Source of the DNA: G963664115 sp965216035
GTDB taxonomy: Bacteria > Acidobacteriota > Terriglobia > 20CM-2-55-15
Assembly: GCA_965216035.1 (NCBI GenBank)
Contig: CBDCFM010000018.1
Coordinates: 434,001-498,000 of the forward strand
Reading direction: 5' to 3'
DNA length: 64,000 nt
Every line of letters begins with the position of its first letter. Position 1 is the stretch's first letter. A program made the translations under genes and the position numbers. This document shows, one piece after another, positions 26,970-38,457 of the stretch. The notes under the pieces are model-generated. The model did no database searches and was not told where the DNA came from. It saw only the letters and a program-made list of their open reading frames with translations.

Positions 26970-26995
26970 GGATATAACAGGCCTTGAGGCCGCCA

Positions 26996-29593
26996 TCAAG
27001 GAACCGGCACCCGTTCCTTCAGTTCTTCAAACCAGTTGAGGACGATAATGATCTGCGGCAAGCTGACATCCCCGCTGTTTTCGACCGGACGGACGGCGAG
27101 AAAGCGTCCGTCGTCCGGCGAAATGTCGTAAGACCGGCCATTGGCACCTGAAAAATACGGCCACTCCAATAGCAGCTGCGGAGTCTGGTGTTCGAACGGA
27201 GAATCGATATCGACTGGGACCGCCATCAGACGTGGCGGTGTCCCGGGCTCCAGATAAAACAGTTCCTCGCCGTCTCGTCCCCAAAGAGGCCGTGACCCAC
27301 CCGCTGTGGATATCGGCCACAGGTTGTCATTCACCATTGGGAATGGCCGCACATAAATTTCAAATTGACCCGATTCATCGGACTCATAGGCCATCCACTG
27401 GCCATCGGGCGAGAGGTCGGCGTTGCGCTCGATGAACTCACTAGCTAGAAGCCATTCGGTCTCGGCACCGTCTTCGAACGCAATCATCCCGATGTTGTCG
27501 AGCGTCTCCGGATGATTTTGTTCCCTGAAGACCAGAAGACGGTCTTCGGAAGCAAAAGAATACGGGTTGGGGCCCTGCGTTCCACTTCCCACAGCCGCAG
27601 TCAGCAATTCGACCGAACCCGTGTTGTTGGAGGCTTTCCAGTCGATAGACGTGTCGGTTACCGAACCGAAAGCGATCCGAGCGTCTGCCGCGGTCCACAC
27701 CGGATATCCCTCCCCTCCCTCCGCCGTTGTCAACCTGAACGAATTTTCGCTGCCAAAGTTCCAGACCCAGATGTCTCCGTCTTGGTTGACTTCGTCGACT
27801 GCCACACGACTGCCATCATGAGATATGCGAGGGTATTCGTAGGCGCGGGGCTGGGCGGGAATCGTTTCCTCCGCCCCGCCATCGCGCTCCACCCAAACCA
27901 GCTCTCGTTCGGTCGTGGCACCCGCTCCCGGAATGTAAGCCAACGATCCGGAATCGGATACGGCATACTGCATCGGTGCGGGCCGAATCCCCTCGACAAG
28001 CGGAACCGGTCCGCCGGTGACTTCAAGGTTTCCCAGGTCGAATGGAACTGCCAAGAGGACTCCGTCCAACCCGTAGACTATATGTCCCGTAGAGAGATAC
28101 CGGGGTCGAACACCTGAGAACAATACCTGCCGGTCACCCGAGACGAGCGATTCCACCAAGATTTGGCCCTGTTGCGTATTCCCTTCCCTGTAGAGGACCC
28201 ACTCTCCACCTGGCAGGATCTCAGGAGAGCCCAGATTCCCCATTTCAGGAGACGACGCAATGAGCACTTCAGGAGTCCCGCCATTGGCCGAAACCGTGTT
28301 GATGACTCGACCCATCTCAGCCCATACGATCATGTCGTCAGCTCCCCATGTGGGTGTGCCAAACGGGTTTCCGTTGGTGTTCGCTAGGGTCACGGGAGCG
28401 CCGCCGCTGACGGCTATCTTCTTCAATTGCGTGTCGTCGTCAGACCAGTAGCCAATCCATTGCCCGTTAGGCGAAAAGAAGGGATAGTGGGGGTTCTCGT
28501 CGATCCCGGGAATCGGAGTGGATTCGAGGGAATTCATCAGCCTCATGTGGAGCTGTCGGTTCGCGGCGTACACAATTCTCGAACCGTCAGGAGAAATGGT
28601 CAGAATCGAACGATTGGCCAAATTCGTGAAGGCTTGCCCCTCTGGGAGTGTATACGAGGAACGAGTAACGCTGCCCGGCTCGACCGGCATCAGGACCATC
28701 CTTGTGGCGACGACTGCGACGGCTACGGCAAGAAATGTCACCGCCACCCACAGCAGCTTCGACTGCGGTGCTGCATGAACAACATCAGCAACCGGCTGGA
28801 CGATGACGCCACTGGGATCTACCAATACCTTCTCAATGTCCACCTTCACATCGCCGATGTCCTGGAATCGTTTGGTAACAGACTTTTCGAGACACCGTTC
28901 TACCACTTCCCTAAGTCGTGGATGGAGATTCGTGGGTAGCGTGTCCCACTTCGGCTCCAAACTAATCACTGCGGCAAGAGATTCGGTAGCATCCGAGGCA
29001 CCGAAGGACTGCCGACCCGTCAGCATCTCGTACAACACACATCCGAATGCCCATACGTCAGTGCGTTTATCTACTGTTCGACCCTTCGCTTGTTCGGGAC
29101 TCATGTATGCAGCCGTGCCGAGGATCACTCCCTGCTGGGTCGCGGCCATACTCAGCGTCGGTGAGTTCGATACGGTCGCTTCGGCAGCATCCCCTTCAAA
29201 CGCTTTCGCCAACCCGAAGTCCAGCACCTTCACTTTTCCATCAGGCGTAACTTTGATGTTGTCCGGTTTGAGATCCCGTTGAATGACGCCTTTCTCGTGG
29301 GCAGCTTCGAGAGCTTCGGCGATTTGCAAAGCGAGCCTTAGAGACTCTTCAGCTGGGATCGCGCTATGCTTGATTCGGTCGCCCAGTGTGGGGCCTTCGA
29401 CGAGTTCAAGAACGAGGAACCGTACACCTTCTTGTTCTTCGAGACCGTAGATTGCTGCAATGTTGGGGTGGTTCAGAGATGCCAACAACTTCGCTTCACG
29501 TTCAAACCGCGCAAGTCTGTCGGTGTCCTTAGCGAACTCTTCAGGCAGTGTCTTGATCGCAACTTCACGCCCGAGTTTGGTGTCCTTGGCCTT
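26996..29593 (-). pseudogene. Kinase-propeller gene 3, 5' end removed by IS256 type B
   Basis: The frame runs from KAKDTKLGREVAIKTLPEEF directly beside the IS (29593) through HRDLKPDNI-like (here QRDLKPDNI), DFG and MSPEQAKG, a membrane helix (LWVAVTFLAVAVAVVATRMV) and the propeller to LNWFEELKERVPVP at 26996. The first ~26 residues, including the glycine-rich ATP loop, are gone, and no start codon precedes the catalytic Lys. The catalytic HRD is also changed to QRD (compare HRD in kinases 1, 2, 4 and 5). It is almost certainly inactive as a kinase. Confidence 0.88.
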
Positions 29594-30960
29594 GAGGTCA
29601 TTACAAAAGGTGTGTAAAAGTCATCAGGCGGCGGCCTTCGATTTGGACACGACTCTGATGCCGTCAGCGAATTGCTGACCATCATAGACCTCTTGTAAGA
29701 GATCGGAACCCTTTAAGTGCCGCCAAGCCTTCTCAGCGACACGCAGTAACCTCCAGATCATCGCAGTTGCATTCTCGACACGCTTGAAGCGACGAGCGGC
29801 GTTGGTTCTCAACCGCACCATGTCGAAGGGTGACTCAACGATGTTGGTCGTTCTCAGATGCACCCAGTGTTGCTTCGGGAACGCATAGAAGGTGATCATC
29901 CGATCCCAGTCCCGCAACAGCGTCTCACCCGCCTTCGGATAGTTCTTTTGATATCGGCGAATGAACTGATCCCGTTTACGTTCGCATGCGGCTCGGGAGT
30001 CGGCGAAGGCCATCCCGTGGAGAAGCTGCCTGGCCGCCGGCTGGTCGGTCTTTGGCAGGTGATCCACCACGTTCATCGACTTGTGGTTCCAGCAGCGTTG
30101 TTCCTGGCCCTCGGGGTGTTGCTCGGCCAGGGCGGACCAAATTCCCAGGTGACCATCGGCAACGGTCAGTCGTCCCAGCTTCAGACCCCGATCCCTGAGG
30201 TTCCGCAGAATACGACTCCAGGATTCCTTGCTCTCCCTCTGACCGCTCTCACAGGCCAACAGCACTTTACGCCCGTCTGACAGGCCTGCGATGATCACCA
30301 GTAGTGCCGCCCGTTCTTTCGCGATCCCCGCTTTTACGTACAAGCCGTCCGCCCAGTGATACACCACCTCAAGCTCGGACAGATCCTGCTGGCTCCACTC
30401 GTCGTATTCCAGTTGCCATGTCGATTTCAGCCGTTGAATCGACGCCCGCGACAACGGAGCGCCCGCACCCAGCAGTCCGCGCATTGCCTGCTCGAAGTCT
30501 CCTGTGGCCAGGCCGTGAAGATAGAGTTCGGGAAGCAGTTGCCCCAGCTGCTTCGATTTCCGGTGAAAGTACGGCAGAATCTCACTCTCGAAGCGCTCGG
30601 TCGTGTTCCGGACCCGGGGCCGACGAACCTCCATCGTTCCGTTCAACATCGCAAACCGTCGCGGTTTCCCGTGACCGTTCCGGTAGCCCCGTCGATCCGA
30701 ACTCCGCTCCGATTTCCTTCGACCCAAGAACTGCGTCACTTCGTCTTCCAGAAGTTCCTGGAGCCTATCCTGCACTCGTGATCGCGCCCAATCTTCCAGA
30801 ACCTCATACTGCTTCGTTGACGCCGCTACTTCCGGTGTGTTCTTCTTCTCCATGGGTGGTGTACCTTTCTCCCGGTTGGCCCCGGGATTTTCTTACGGTT
30901 AATAGTTCACCGAAAGCGTACACCGCCTTTTTCTTTTTACACACTTATTGGAACGACCTC
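29594..30960 (-). mobile_element. IS256 type B element, copy 2 (no target duplication)
   Basis: The ends are identical in type to copy 1 (GAGGTCATTAC at 29594, GAACGACCTC ending 30960). The flanks differ (TTGGCCTT on the left, CTTCCAAC on the right) and belong to two different kinase genes. The element therefore did not simply insert here; recombination or deletion joined two loci at it. Confidence 0.95.
29624..30853 (-). CDS. IS256/Mutator-family transposase (type B)
   Basis: 409 residues, intact, with the same catalytic segments as the copy at 22158-23387 (HWADGLYVKAG, VADGHLGIWSAL, IVESPFDMVRL). Because it bridges two broken kinase genes, it marks the site of an IS-mediated rearrangement. 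Confidence 0.95.
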   Translation of the reverse strand: MEKKNTPEVAASTKQYEVLEDWARSRVQDRLQELLEDEVTQFLGRRKSERSSDRRGYRNGHGKPRRFAMLNGTMEVRRPRVRNTTERFESEILPYFHRKSKQLGQLLPELYLHGLATGDFEQAMRGLLGAGAPLSRASIQRLKSTWQLEYDEWSQQDLSELEVVYHWADGLYVKAGIAKERAALLVIIAGLSDGRKVLLACESGQRESKESWSRILRNLRDRGLKLGRLTVADGHLGIWSALAEQHPEGQEQRCWNHKSMNVVDHLPKTDQPAARQLLHGMAFADSRAACERKRDQFIRRYQKNYPKAGETLLRDWDRMITFYAFPKQHWVHLRTTNIVESPFDMVRLRTNAARRFKRVENATAMIWRLLRVAEKAWRHLKGSDLLQEVYDGQQFADGIRVVSKSKAAA

Positions 30961-32915
30961 CTTCCAACACTCCCGGCCGCCTAACTTCGTCTTTCAGAAC
31001 GACGAACAACTGACCATCATCCCCTACATCAAATCCTCCACCCAAGCCTGACAAGTTGGGAAAGTCTTCGTCCAATGCAACTTGCGACGTCCCAGCTTCA
31101 ATCCGCCCGTCATCCATGGCGATCGTAACCTCGAAGATGAGGACGCGATTGTTCTCTATCGGGGTCTCGTAGTACAGCCTGTCAGAGTCACGATCCCAGA
31201 CCGGGTTCTCTCCCCCGTCGGTAGACACGCGAATCGGTCGACCGCCATTCGGATAATCCTCAACCCAAACTTCGGGTCTGCCAGACTCGTCTGAAACGAA
31301 CGCCAGAAACCGACCGTCGGGGGAAAAGGCTGCATCCGACTCGTCGGCTGTTGGGTTACCCAGAAGAAGCGACGGCTCGCCGTCTCGTGGCAGTAACCAG
31401 ATGTCACCGGCTCCTGCACTCCCGTCGCGGAACGCAAGTACATCACCATTGGGTGACCAGGACAACGGGACCTGGTCGCCTTCTCGAATCAATAACGGTT
31501 CGGGAGCAACGGTACCCGCAGTGTCTACCTCAAATATGTCGAATGTCCCCTCGCGGTTAGAAGAAAAAGTGAGGCGCGTTCCGCCTGGTGTCCAAACTTG
31601 AAAGCGACTGCTTTCGCTGGTGTCCAAGGGAGTGAACGTACCGCGGTCGAGATCGCGAATCACGATCTCGTCGCGACCGCCTACCAGATGGCGGCCCACC
31701 GCAAGAAAGCGGCCATCCGGCGACAATAGAGGCGGTCCGTGGTGTACACCCTGAAAGGCCTCTCCTACTTTGGCCAGCAAGGTGCCATCACCGCCCAATA
31801 ACTCCGGCGGCACAGCCCGGTCAAGCCGCTGGGAATACACAAGCGTGCCGTCATTCGTCAGATCGAATGCGTTGTATCCAAAGGTTGAGAAATTGATACC
31901 TTCGAGAAATGGTACAGCCGGGGCGAGCGTCTCAAGTGTTTCCCGATTGATGGGAGCAGCCCACAACGTTCCCCTGCGGGCGAAGATCAGGTGACCCGTT
32001 GGCGTGACACGCGGTGATCCTCCCACCATCAAGGTCCGCTCAGCGCCCGTCTGAAGTACGTGCAGGCGAACAGGACTGGTACTATTAGTGCCTCCCCATA
32101 CGGTATAGGCCAGGATGTTGCCGTCGGGCGTCACCCAGGGCCACCGGTGATCCACTTCACCGGCCTGCGCAGCGACCCGTGTTATCAGTTCAGGTGTGCC
32201 GCCAGCGGCAGTGATTCGCGAGATGCCTTCGGGACCACCAAACAGAATGTTGTCTGTACCAGCCCAGGTGATCCCAAATGGGTTCTCCGGTAGTGGATGA
32301 AGGGAGACTGCGGCACCACCCGCGAGTGAAACCATTCTTAGCTGCTGGCCGTCACTGAAGGCAACCCACGCCGCATCTGGAGAGATGGCTGGGACACTCT
32401 CTATGCCTTGCGTACCCGTGATAGGAACTATCTCGGTGGAATCAATTCGGCGAACAAAGAGTTGCGGTCCGGCGGGTCCCGTCCCCCGCACAGCTAAAAT
32501 GCGTCCACCTGGATCCACGGCCAATCTATTGTCAGGGAGGACTAAGGGCGAACCATCGTCCGTCAATAAGTTCAGCGCATATCGCCGGACAGGACTTGAC
32601 TGAGGACTTGGAGGGGTCACGAGAGAAAACCAAGCCGTGGTGGCCAATGCTAACGTCAGGATAGCGGCGACCGCCCACGGTAGCCTCGATTGCGTTTTGG
32701 CCTGACCAACCATTATCGGCGTCTCTTCTGAGCCTGATTCGGTTACCCACTTCACTTCACGCATCACGTCCGAAGCAGTCTGCCATCGCTCATCAGGATC
32801 TTTGGCAAGACACCTCTTCACAACATGATCGAGCGAACGTGGAGTCATCACCTCCAAATCGGTCATCGACTGCGGCTCGGAGTTCATGATCGCGCCGATC
32901 AAACTGGCCTGACTC

Positions 32916-34294
32916 TGAGGTGCTCCCCAAAATTCGGACAGGTCACTAAGGTGTAAAATCGCTACCTCGGGAGAGACAGATGAAGAAGCGAGGGCGGAAG
33001 CAGTACAGCGCAGAATTGAAGGCAAAGATTGCCGTGGAAGCGGTGAAGGGACAGCGCACGATCCAGGAAATCGCGTCCCACTACGAAGTTCACCCGAACA
33101 TGGTGACGAAGTGGAAAAAGCAAGTACTCGACGGCGTATCGGACATCTTCTCCAATGGCCGAGTACAGGCCAGTGAAGCCGATGAGCAAGTGCAGGCGGA
33201 ACTCTACCAACAGATCGGAAAATTACAGGTCGAGGTGGAGTGGCTCAAAAAAAGTCGGGACTTTCCCGTTAGAGCATCGACGACCATGGATCGAATCGAA
33301 TCACGACGAGTTGAGCATCGTCGAGCAGTGTCGGTTGACCGGCGTGTCCCGATCGGGACTCTACTACACACCGGTGGGCGAGAGCGCCGAGAACATCGCG
33401 TTGATGCGTCTGTTGGACGAGCAATATACGCGAACCCCGTTTTACGGGATTCGGCGTATGACCTGGTGGTTGCAGACGCAAGGTCGGCGGGTCAATGCGA
33501 AGCGGGTGCGGCGACTGATGCGGCTCATGGGACTGGAAGCGATCTATCCCAAACCGCAGTTGTCGATGCCGGCCCCGGGACACCGGATTTACCCATACCA
33601 GTTGCGCAATCTGGAGATTGTGCGTCCCGATCAGGTGTGGGCCACGGATATAACCTACATTCGACTACGGCAAGGATTCATCTATCTGGTGGCGATCATG
33701 GACTGGTTCAGCCGGTACGTGCTGGCCTGGGAAGTGTCCACGTCGATCGACAGCGGATTTTGCGTGTCGGCACTGGACTGGGCGCTGACGAAAGCGCAAC
33801 CAGAGATTTTCAACACGGATCAGGGTGCGCAGTTCACCAGCAATATCTTCACGGGCCGGCTCGAAGACCAGGGCATCACGATCAGCATGGACGGTCGGGG
33901 CCGGTTCCTGGACAACATCTTCGTCGAGCGCTTATGGCGAACGGTGAAGTACGAGGAAGTGTACCTGAAGGACTACTTGAGCGTTCCCGAAGCGATCGCA
34001 AACCTGAACCTCTATTTCAGGTTTTACAATCAGGAACGCGGCCATCAAGTATTCGACTATCAGACGCCCGAGGCCGTGTACTTTCAGCGCGCGCCGAGGG
34101 CCTGTGGAAACTGACGCAGCTATGCAAATCCCCACACCATGCGGATTCCCACAGTTGCTTGAAAACAGCCTCGAAGACTCGGCTTTTTCACCGTTCCCAC
34201 AGGCCCGACGGCGGGCTAAATATCAACCCATTTCAGCGGCGGCGATCCACCTTAAGACCCAGGATTTCCTGTCCGAAGAATGGGGAGCCCCTCC
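32916..34294 (+). mobile_element. IS3-family element inserted in kinase gene 4
   Basis: 1379 bp. The inverted repeats include GCTCCCCAAAATTCGGACAG (left) and GCTCCCCATTCTTCGGACAG (right, complement). A 3-bp CTC duplication lies at 32913-32915 and 34295-34297. It is unrelated in sequence to the IS3 at 9865-11139. Confidence 0.93.
32980..34114 (+). CDS. IS3-family OrfA-OrfB transposase (frame change at A7)
   Basis: OrfA starts at the ATG at 32980 after GGGAGAGACAG (HTH: KKRGRKQYSAELKAKIAVEA, EIASHYEVHPNMVTKWKK). At seven consecutive A (33247-33253) the frame must change by +1 (or -2) to continue as OrfB: ESNHDELSIVEQCRLTG, DQVWATDITYIRL (Asp), FNTDQGAQFTS (Asp), NIFVERLWRTVKYEE (Glu), ending at 34114. 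Many relatives encode this as one continuous frame, so the seventh A may be an inactivating insertion or a slippage site. Confidence 0.85.
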
Positions 34295-34982
34295 CTCTTC
34301 CCCTCAAACGCCCTCTTCCCGGTGACCATCTCGTACACCACAGCACCGAACGCGAAGATGTCCGTCCGTGAATCCGCTTCCTTGCCTTCCAGTTGCTCCG
34401 GTGCCATGTACTGCAACGTACCGATGATGGACCCTTCAGCCGTGAGGGGCTTGGAGGCATCCTCAGTCGCCATCTGTGAGAACGTCGAGGCCGGTCCAGC
34501 GTCGCCCTTCAACTTTGCCAACCCAAAATCCAACAACTTCACACCCGACTTGGTCAACATGATGTTGCCGGGTTTCAAGTCCCGGTGAACGATCCCTTGC
34601 CGGTGGGCCTTGTCGAGCGCGTCGGCGATCTGGATGGCGTATTCCAGGGCTTGGTCCAGTGGTAGCCGTCCTTTCTCTAACCTCGCTGCTAGAGTGTCCC
34701 CCTCCACCAATTCCATGACGAGGTAGTGGGTGCCGTCCTGTTCACCGACATCGTGGAGGGTGCAAATGTGGGGGTGGTTCAGACTGGAGACGGCCTTGGC
34801 CTCACGCTCGAATCGTTCCCGGCGCTGGGGGTCATCGGCCAGGTGTTCAGGGAGGACTTTGATGGCGACGGTACGGTCCAAGCGCGTGTCGGTGGCGGAA
34901 TACACTTCGCCCATACCGCCACTGCCGATGGGGGCTGTGACTTGGTAGGGGCCGAGTCGTGTGCCGGGTGTTAACGCCATGG

Positions 34983-37670
34983 TCAGTTCGTCGGCACGAG
35001 GCGTTCGAGTTCGGTGAACCAGTTTTGGACGACGACGACGGAAGCGGGGACCTCATTCCGCTCATCCGCTGGTGTGGCAATGAGAAAACGCTGCCCATCG
35101 CGGCTGACGGCATACTGGTCAACCCCAACACGAACTTCCAGGTCTGTTTCAAAAAGTGGCATCGGGATTCCTGGCGCAAACCCGTCTTGAGTTTCTATTT
35201 CTACGGCCATCAGAGTGCCGTCGAGGGACAAATAGAACAACTCCCGTCCATCGGAGCGCCATCGTGCCTGTACCCCTCCTCGACCTGATACCTGAACGCG
35301 TTAACCCGTGGGCGGGTACTCCGCAACGTAGACCTCCATGCCTCCACCCGTACGATCTGCGTTGTAGGCAATCCACCTTCCGTCCGGTGAAAAATGAGGT
35401 TCATCGAGGTCCAAAGCTTCGTCGATGACCACCGGGGTCTGGTCGCCCTCCAGGGGTACCACGGCAACCTGCTCGGCGTCTCCTCCTGTAAAGGTCAGCG
35501 CCAGGAACTGACCGTCGGCACTCCAGTCTTCGGCCCAGCTTGAACGTGCGTCGGACATCTGAAAAACGACACCCGCGTCGCCACCACGCGCCGGAATAGA
35601 AAACACCAGGCCCTCAGCTCCAGAGACGAACACAACGCGGTCCCCATCTGGGGACCAGATAGGGTCACCGCTAAATACGGGTGCTTGAGAACCGGAAGTG
35701 ATCAATATCGAACTAATGTTGCGTTGCAAATCGGTAATCCAAAGCGAATTGGTCCCCATTCCGGTGAGCTGCTGAGAGACAACACGAGCGTCATCCGACG
35801 TCAGATCGAAGTTATTGAACCCCTCTGCCGGTTCACCTACCAATCCCAGGACTTCCCCATTCCGATCGAACCATGTCAGTTGTGTTTGATTCGCCCCAAA
35901 AACTGGGAGATAAATCAGTGTTCCGTCGGTGGACACACTGTAGTTTGCTGCGCCTGTACGACTTCTGGACGACCGAGATACTCCCTGCAATAGCGACACA
36001 CGGCTGCCTCCCAACGTGAGTCGACCCGGGTCAAACGGCACACCAAATATCCCGTTCTCGAAAGCGTAGACGAGATGGCCCGTCGGAATGTAGCGCGCCT
36101 CACTTCCGCCTTCCAAGATGGTTGTCCTCTGACCTGACGCAAGGGAGCCGACCACAACCTCGGCAGCATCCCAGTCGTTGACAGTCGTCGTGGCGCTGAA
36201 AAGCACTGAGTCTCCATCGGGCAACAACTGTGGGCCGTAGAGCAGTTCTCCTTGCTGTGCCGGAATGACCAGGGCGGGCATCCCGCCGGTTGCGGGCACG
36301 CGCACAATGCCTTCAGGTTGGCCGAAGAGTATGGTGTCGTCAGCCGCCCACGTCGCACCCAAGGGGAGTGCAAGGTTGTTACTGATGACAACTGGTGCAC
36401 CACCATCGATAGATACTCGCTTCAGCTGAAGCGAACCGCGGTCGAAGTAGCCAACTGACTGTCCATTTGGCGAGAAGAACGGGTTGGCCATGTTCCCCCC
36501 CGTTCCAGGAACGAACTGCGCTTCCAATGCGTCCCTCCGGTGAAGATAAAGGCCATCTAAGGTCTTGTAGACAAACTGACGGCCATCTGGAGACAAAGCG
36601 ATGACTCTTCGGCCTGGATTTCCAAAGTCTCGATCAGCCGGGATCTCGTACTCGAAGCGATTGACGACTAATGGAACCCCAACGGGCCACAGGCTCCGGG
36701 CAACTAGGCCAACCACGAGGCCACCAAGCAGCAACCCAGCCACTGCTACGGGAAGAGTCTGTCGCCAGGTAGGCGGAGACACATCAACCTCGTCGACAGC
36801 CTGACGTGCAGTCGTCTCAAACACGCCTTCCAGTGCCAGTCGAATAGCAGCCATGTCCCCGCCGCGCTGCCTCGCGTCCTTCTGCAAGCACACCTTCAGT
36901 GTCTGCCGCACTCTCGATGGAACTTCGGGCGGTAGCACATCGAAGTCGGGCTCTCGCTGTAAGACCTTGGAGAGCGTCATCGAGACATCCTCGTCGGCGA
37001 ACGCTTGGTGACCCGTCAACATCTCGAACAGCACAACACCAAACGACCAAATATCAGCTTGCTTCCCCACCGGCTTGCCCCTTGCCTGCTCCGGGCTCAT
37101 GTAAGCCGCTGTACCCAGGATGATCCCTTGCTGTGTCGCCGCCATACTGAGGGTCGGTGACATCGACACGCTCGAAGCATCGCCCACAGGGTCCATCGCC
37201 TTCGCTAACCCAAAGTCCAGCACTTTCACCGTACCGTCAGGTTTCACCTTTACATTGGCGGGCTTCAGATCCCGATGGATGATCCCTTGTTCGTGTGCGG
37301 CCTCCAGGGCTTTCGCGATCTGTTTGGCGATAGGTAGTGCCTCATCAACGGGAATCGGGCCTTGCGCAATGCGGTCGGCGAGGGTCGGCCCTTCAACCAA
37401 CTCCATGACGAGGGCGTGGATGCCGGTGGATTTTTCAAATCCGTATATCTGGGCGATGTTTGGGTGGTTGAGCGATGCGAGGGTTTTGGCTTCGCGTTCA
37501 AATCGGGCGAGCCGTTCGGTGTCCTGGGCAAACTCCGTGGGCAGTACTTTGATCGCAACTTGTCGGTTCAGACTGGTATCGGTGGCGCGGTAGACCTCAC
37601 CCATTCCACCTTTACCCAGGGGGCCGGTGATCTCGTAGGGGCCGAACTGGGTGCCTGCCTGAATGGCCAC
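34983..37670 (-). pseudogene. Kinase-propeller gene 5, interrupted by one in-frame stop codon
   Basis: One continuous frame of 895 codons plus stop, the same length as kinase 1, with a TAA at 35301-35303 (EYPPTG-stop-RVQVSGRGG). The kinase domain has GPLGKGGMGEVY, VAIKVLP, HRDLKPANVKV, DFGLAKA and MSPEQARG. The membrane helix is near VAVAGLLLGGLVVGLVA, and the propeller ends in VVQNWFTELERLVPTN at 34983. A single base change (for example GAA or CAA to TAA) would explain it. As it stands, translation gives a 789-residue protein lacking the last ~106 residues, which may still be a membrane kinase. It lies directly upstream of kinase gene 4. Confidence 0.93.
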
Positions 37671-38457
37671 GGGACTCCTTTGATCTCTGGGGTAAGACTG
37701 CGTGCATCATATAAAAGGCTGGGGATGGGGGGCAAGGAGTAACGGTTGGCGTCACTCAGTAGCAGTCGGGCGTCGTTAGTGACGCTGGAAGGCACCACAC
37801 CGGCCACAGGTGCATGCCTCTGGGCGGTCTTCACAGCGATGGAAGGTCAATTTCCGTCCAGCAGGGTGTGAGGCGTCCATAGGCTGACGGGTAGCGTTCT
37901 CGGTGCCACTGGCGGACCGCCTGTCTCGCGGCGATATACTCACCCCGATGCCGCGCGCTCGCCTCGACTTCGACCGCATTCATACGGACCTCGCCTGGGT
38001 CCATGCACGAACCGACCCGAACCGCTGTGGCTGCCAGGACAAACGATGTGCGGTTCTAACCATCTCGTACTGATCCATCCCTAACAACTCCTCGTCCTCC
38101 CTCCTCAGTGCCGGTTCATCCGGACACGTGCCGGGGAGGCTATCAGGGGTGGGTCCTTTTTGCTCGATCAGAACCCCGTTAGGTGGGTCCCTTTTACGTT
38201 ATCGAAATCACACTACCAACTTGAGAAAAGACCGGGCGAATAAGGACCTAAGCCGTGGGTTTCAGCCGATCAAAAAGTCATCGCAAGAAGGAGATCTCTA
38301 CCCCGCCGGCTGACGACCTAGGTGGAAGCCGTGTAAAATATGGAATGAACGGATAACCCCTGGAAGGCCACCAGTGGGCGACACGGCGGGATGCCTTCCC
38401 GCTCCCGCCTTCCGGCTCCTCCAAAAAATCGGGAAATGCCACACGGGAAGGTGGCCG
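37671..38457. other. Mostly non-coding; one possible small ORF
   Basis: Between kinase gene 5 and the first gene of the replication module. Apart from the small minus-strand frame listed separately (37831-38004), no recognisable gene or RNA is seen. Confidence 0.4.
37831..38004 (-). CDS. Possible 57-residue protein
   Basis: The frame from ATG 38004 reads MDPGEVRMNAVEVEASARHR then QAVRQWHRERYPSAYGRLTP and ends LPSL. The composition is protein-like (helical, charged), but no ribosome site is obvious and no family is recognised. Could be a chance frame. Confidence 0.25.
   Translation of the reverse strand: MDPGEVRMNAVEVEASARHRGEYIAARQAVRQWHRERYPSAYGRLTPCWTEIDLPSL

Larger units (their letters stand above)
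30961..34980 (-). pseudogene. Kinase-propeller gene 4, split by IS3 and 3' truncated
   Basis: The kinase part begins at the ATG at 34980 (GPYQVTAPIGSGGMGEVY, HRDLKPGNIM, DFGLAKL, MAPEQLEG) and runs to TGKRAFEGK. IS3 (32916-34294) interrupts it. Removing the IS and one CTC copy restores FEGKSQASLIGAIM. The C-lobe, a membrane helix (WAVAAILTLALATTAW) and the propeller then continue to 30961, where IS256 type B removes the C-terminal tail. The large open frame 30899-33025 is thus a chimera with IS3-derived and IS256-derived ends. It starts 2 bp after the stop of kinase gene 5, so the two once formed an operon. Confidence 0.9.

Noticed and set aside
30899..33025. 708-codon frame as an independent kinase-like gene
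   Set aside because: Its N-terminus comes from IS3 and its C-terminus from IS256 type B; it is the middle of kinase gene 4.
32980..34371. 463-codon open frame running through the IS3 element into kinase gene 4
   Set aside because: After the A7 run its residues no longer resemble a transposase; it is OrfA followed by an out-of-frame read of OrfB.
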